From Deltaproteobacteria bacterium (lineage in GTDB: Bacteria > Desulfobacterota > Desulfobacteria > Desulfobacterales > SURF-7): a stretch of DNA of 6,907 bases. Under the pieces are notes generated by a model. It saw only the letters and a program-made list of their open reading frames with translations, was not told the origin of the DNA and did not search any database. Shown here piece by piece: positions 6,116-6,907 of this stretch (positions are counted from its first letter, which is position 1; each line of letters opens with the position of its first letter). A program made the position numbers and the translations under genes. The stretch spans positions 1 to 6,907 of the forward strand of contig JAFDJC010000183.1 of NCBI GenBank assembly GCA_019307665.1, written 5' to 3'.

Positions 6116-6907
6116 ATGTCCCCAAAAAAAGGAGTTACAAAACCCCTGATTCTTGCACCTGCAGGGGGAAAAGAGTCTTTCCTTGCTGCGATTGCAGCAG
6201 GTGCCGATGCCGTCTACTGCGGATTGAAACGGTTTTCCGCCAGAATGGCGGCGGAGAATTTTACGGTTGAGGATCTTGTCCGTTTATCTGCACTTGCCCG
6301 TTCAAAGGGAGTAAAAGTTTATATTGCCTTGAATACCCTTATTAAACCGGATGAAATCGATATGGCAGGAAAACTCCTCGTGAATCTTTCCAAAACAGTG
6401 AACCCTGATGCCATTATTATTCAAGATCCGGCATTTGTCGGTCTTGCACGGCAGGCAGGATATCAGGGTGAACTTCACCTGTCGACCCTTTCAAACGTCA
6501 CCTTTCCGAAAGCCCTGGAACAGATAAAAAAAATTCCAGGCATCACACGCGTTGTTATTCCTAGAGAACTGAATATAGATGAAGTAAAGGCATTTGCAGA
6601 TGCATGTCCGACCAATATATCAATTGAAATTTTTGTCCATGGCGCTCTTTGTTACGGTGTTTCGGGCCGATGCTACTGGAGCAGTTTTTTTGGCGGCAAA
6701 AGCGGTCTCAGGGGCCGTTGTGTGCAACCATGCCGAAGGGTTTATGATATAAAAGGGGAAAAGAAAAGATACTTTTCCTGCCAGGATTTAAGCCTCGATG
6801 TCCTTGCAAAGGTGATTGCCGATGTGAAAAATATAAGCGCATGGAAAATAGAGGGTCGGAAAAAAGGGCCGCATTATGTGTATTACACTGTCAGGGCATA
6901 TCGTTTG
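6116..6907 (+). CDS. Peptidase U32-family protein (RlhA/TrhP/UbiU-like), C-terminus cut by window edge
   Basis: The 264 visible residues begin with the typical U32 N-terminus: LILAPAGGKESFLAAIAAGADAVYCG, split as LILAPAGGKES (11-21) then FLAAIAAGADAVYCG (22-36). FSARMAAENF (40-49) and repeated alpha/beta segments follow. The family signature is present: EIFVHGALCYGVSGRC with two cysteines, then RGRCVQPCRRVY with two more. These four conserved cysteines are proposed to hold an iron-sulfur cluster in RlhA, TrhP and UbiU/UbiV relatives. Despite the peptidase name, characterised members mostly hydroxylate rRNA or tRNA or act in ubiquinone synthesis. In an anaerobe, RNA modification or an unknown role is likely. 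The ATG at 6116 has a Shine-Dalgarno-like AAGAGG (6099-6104) at a rather long distance, and no other start is available nearby in frame. The gene is transcribed away from cooC and is still open at the right edge. Confidence 0.9.
   Translation, partial: MSPKKGVTKPLILAPAGGKESFLAAIAAGADAVYCGLKRFSARMAAENFTVEDLVRLSALARSKGVKVYIALNTLIKPDEIDMAGKLLVNLSKTVNPDAIIIQDPAFVGLARQAGYQGELHLSTLSNVTFPKALEQIKKIPGITRVVIPRELNIDEVKAFADACPTNISIEIFVHGALCYGVSGRCYWSSFFGGKSGLRGRCVQPCRRVYDIKGEKKRYFSCQDLSLDVLAKVIADVKNISAWKIEGRKKGPHYVYYTVRAYRL

Overview
The window looks like chromosome from an anaerobic, moderately AT-rich bacterium, most plausibly a sulfate reducer of the Desulfobacterota. The clearest pointer is a CooC-type nickel-insertion ATPase with an intact CxC motif, which is typical of organisms that use carbon monoxide dehydrogenase/acetyl-CoA synthase. 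A bacterial Ski2-like helicase and a U32 peptidase-family protein fit that picture but do not prove it. The taxonomic call is inference; no rRNA or marker gene is present.

Layout. (a) Positions 1-646, minus strand: the 5' two-thirds or so of a class III PLP aminotransferase that runs off the left edge. Its start region appears to carry a one-base frameshift. (b) 782-2873, minus strand: two overlapping genes, a LicC/PntC-like nucleotidyltransferase followed by a HisC-like class I/II aminotransferase, with a promoter-like region at 2935-2961. (c) 3011-5898, minus strand: cooC followed by a Ski2-like DEAH-box helicase, overlapping by ATGA. (d) 5899-6115: a divergent promoter region with consensus -35 boxes facing both ways and a repeated 11-mer. 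(e) 6116-6907, plus strand: the N-terminal part of a U32-family protein that runs off the right edge.

How the genes may work together. The nucleotidyltransferase and HisC-like aminotransferase are the most interesting pair. Cytidylyltransferases of this type activate small polar headgroups such as phosphocholine or 2-aminoethylphosphonate, and an aminotransferase directly downstream suggests that the amino compound is made and activated by one unit. From memory, such pairs also exist as single fused proteins in phosphonate pathways. Here the two reading frames differ by one base across an A6 run, so this could be a split fusion or a coupled pair. With the class III aminotransferase, the left part of the window may belong to a surface polysaccharide, lipid-headgroup or phosphonate locus. 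No PEP mutase or decarboxylase is visible, so the pathway is unproven. The right half is housekeeping-like: metal-centre maturation, RNA remodelling and probable RNA modification.

No RNA genes, CRISPR arrays, insertion sequences or tRNAs were recognised. There is no gene-free stretch longer than about 220 bases.
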